Program-made: the position numbers and the translations under genes
In this document: positions 63,957-64,000 of the stretch, piece by piece
How the letters are laid out: each line of letters opens with the position of its first letter
How positions within the stretch are numbered: position 1 is the stretch's first letter
NCBI GenBank assembly: GCA_018663505.1
Contig: JABJQG010000072.1
Span: 49,290-113,289 of the forward strand
Source of the DNA: Pseudobdellovibrionaceae bacterium
Lineage (GTDB): Bacteria; Bdellovibrionota; Bdellovibrionia; Bdellovibrionales; UBA1609
Reading direction: 5' to 3'
DNA length: 64,000 nucleotides
Notes under the pieces: generated by a model
The model's database searches: none
Told to the model about the DNA's origin: nothing
Seen by the model: only the letters and a program-made list of their open reading frames with translations

Positions 63957-64000
63957 ATGTCATCAGCTGGAGTATTTATGAGTCAATCAGAGAGTTATAA
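63957..64000 (+). CDS. Start of an unidentified gene, cut by the window edge
   Basis: An AAGGGAGG at 63944-63951 stands five bases before ATG 63957, a very strong ribosome site. The visible product begins MSSAGVFMSQSESY. That is too short to name. Its position just after the broken hydrolase fragment, with a sharp change of sequence character around 63900, would fit a transposase at the end of an insertion sequence, but the other end is outside the window. Confidence 0.45.
   Translation, partial: MSSAGVFMSQSESY

Noticed and set aside
1..64000. tRNA or rRNA genes
   Set aside because: Reading for T-loop (GTTCRA) contexts with matching acceptor stems and for conserved rRNA blocks gave no candidate; this is a visual check, not a tRNAscan result.

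Overview
The window is AT-rich chromosomal DNA from a Gram-negative, didermic bacterium. The signs are O-antigen or capsule assembly genes, lipobox-bearing secreted proteins, TatA and a diheme c-type cytochrome. Gene content and order (COG1078-type HD protein, PilZ and FHA-GGDEF proteins, ElbB, a PcnB-type poly(A) polymerase, NtrC-type regulators) would fit a delta-proteobacterium-like lineage such as Bdellovibrionota, but that assignment is inference. I saw no tRNA, rRNA or CRISPR array.

Bases 1-20.9 kb form a surface-polysaccharide locus. It holds the end of an E1-alpha gene and its E1-beta partner (thiamine-diphosphate enzymes), an initiating sugar transferase, an O-antigen-ligase-like membrane protein, two glycosyltransferases, a Wzx-type flippase, the complete dTDP-rhamnose pathway (rfbA-rfbC-rfbB on the minus strand, rfbD divergent), two polymerase-like membrane proteins around a short Wzz-like protein, a WbpM-type C4,C6-dehydratase, a methyltransferase, and three of the five wbp steps toward UDP-diacetamido-uronic acids (wbpA, wbpB, wbpD). 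glmS and glmU follow directly (21-24.6 kb) and make UDP-GlcNAc, the precursor for wbpA and the WbpM-type enzyme.

Bases 24.7-33.8 kb carry an M14 murein-amidase-like peptidase, a histidine kinase gene interrupted by an in-frame TAG, an NtrC-type sigma-54 activator with a hairpin-rich leader, a Cys-rich YkgJ-like protein, a second membrane histidine kinase, and secreted proteins including a DsbA-like lipoprotein with a clear terminator.

Bases 33.9-52 kb are mostly housekeeping: tsaC-purD, a COG1078 HD hydrolase, thyA-folA-mutY, a DEAD-box helicase with a lipoprotein and a secreted protein downstream, an alpha/beta hydrolase, pcnB, tatA, transketolase, an adenosine-deaminase-family gene, an FHA-GGDEF protein and cytochrome c. 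Bases 52-64 kb hold an unrecognised 539-residue protein, a DoxX-ThiB-ThiP-ThiQ thiamine-uptake operon, nth, a GNAT protein with a coupled lipoprotein, elbB, a PilZ protein, citrate synthase, and at the edge a hydrolase fragment cut off near what looks like a new, possibly mobile, gene.

The most unusual content is a set of large palindromic elements between genes. Three elements (27.3, 46.7 and 60.6 kb) are built from one module of about 85 bp, present as inverted pairs or a single unit. In the modules the linkers are conserved while the hairpin stems change in a base-paired way. A second element with the same architecture but different sequence lies behind mutY (40.1-40.6 kb), and a 62-bp perfect inverted repeat lies between glmU and glmS. 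Three of these five lie where two genes converge.
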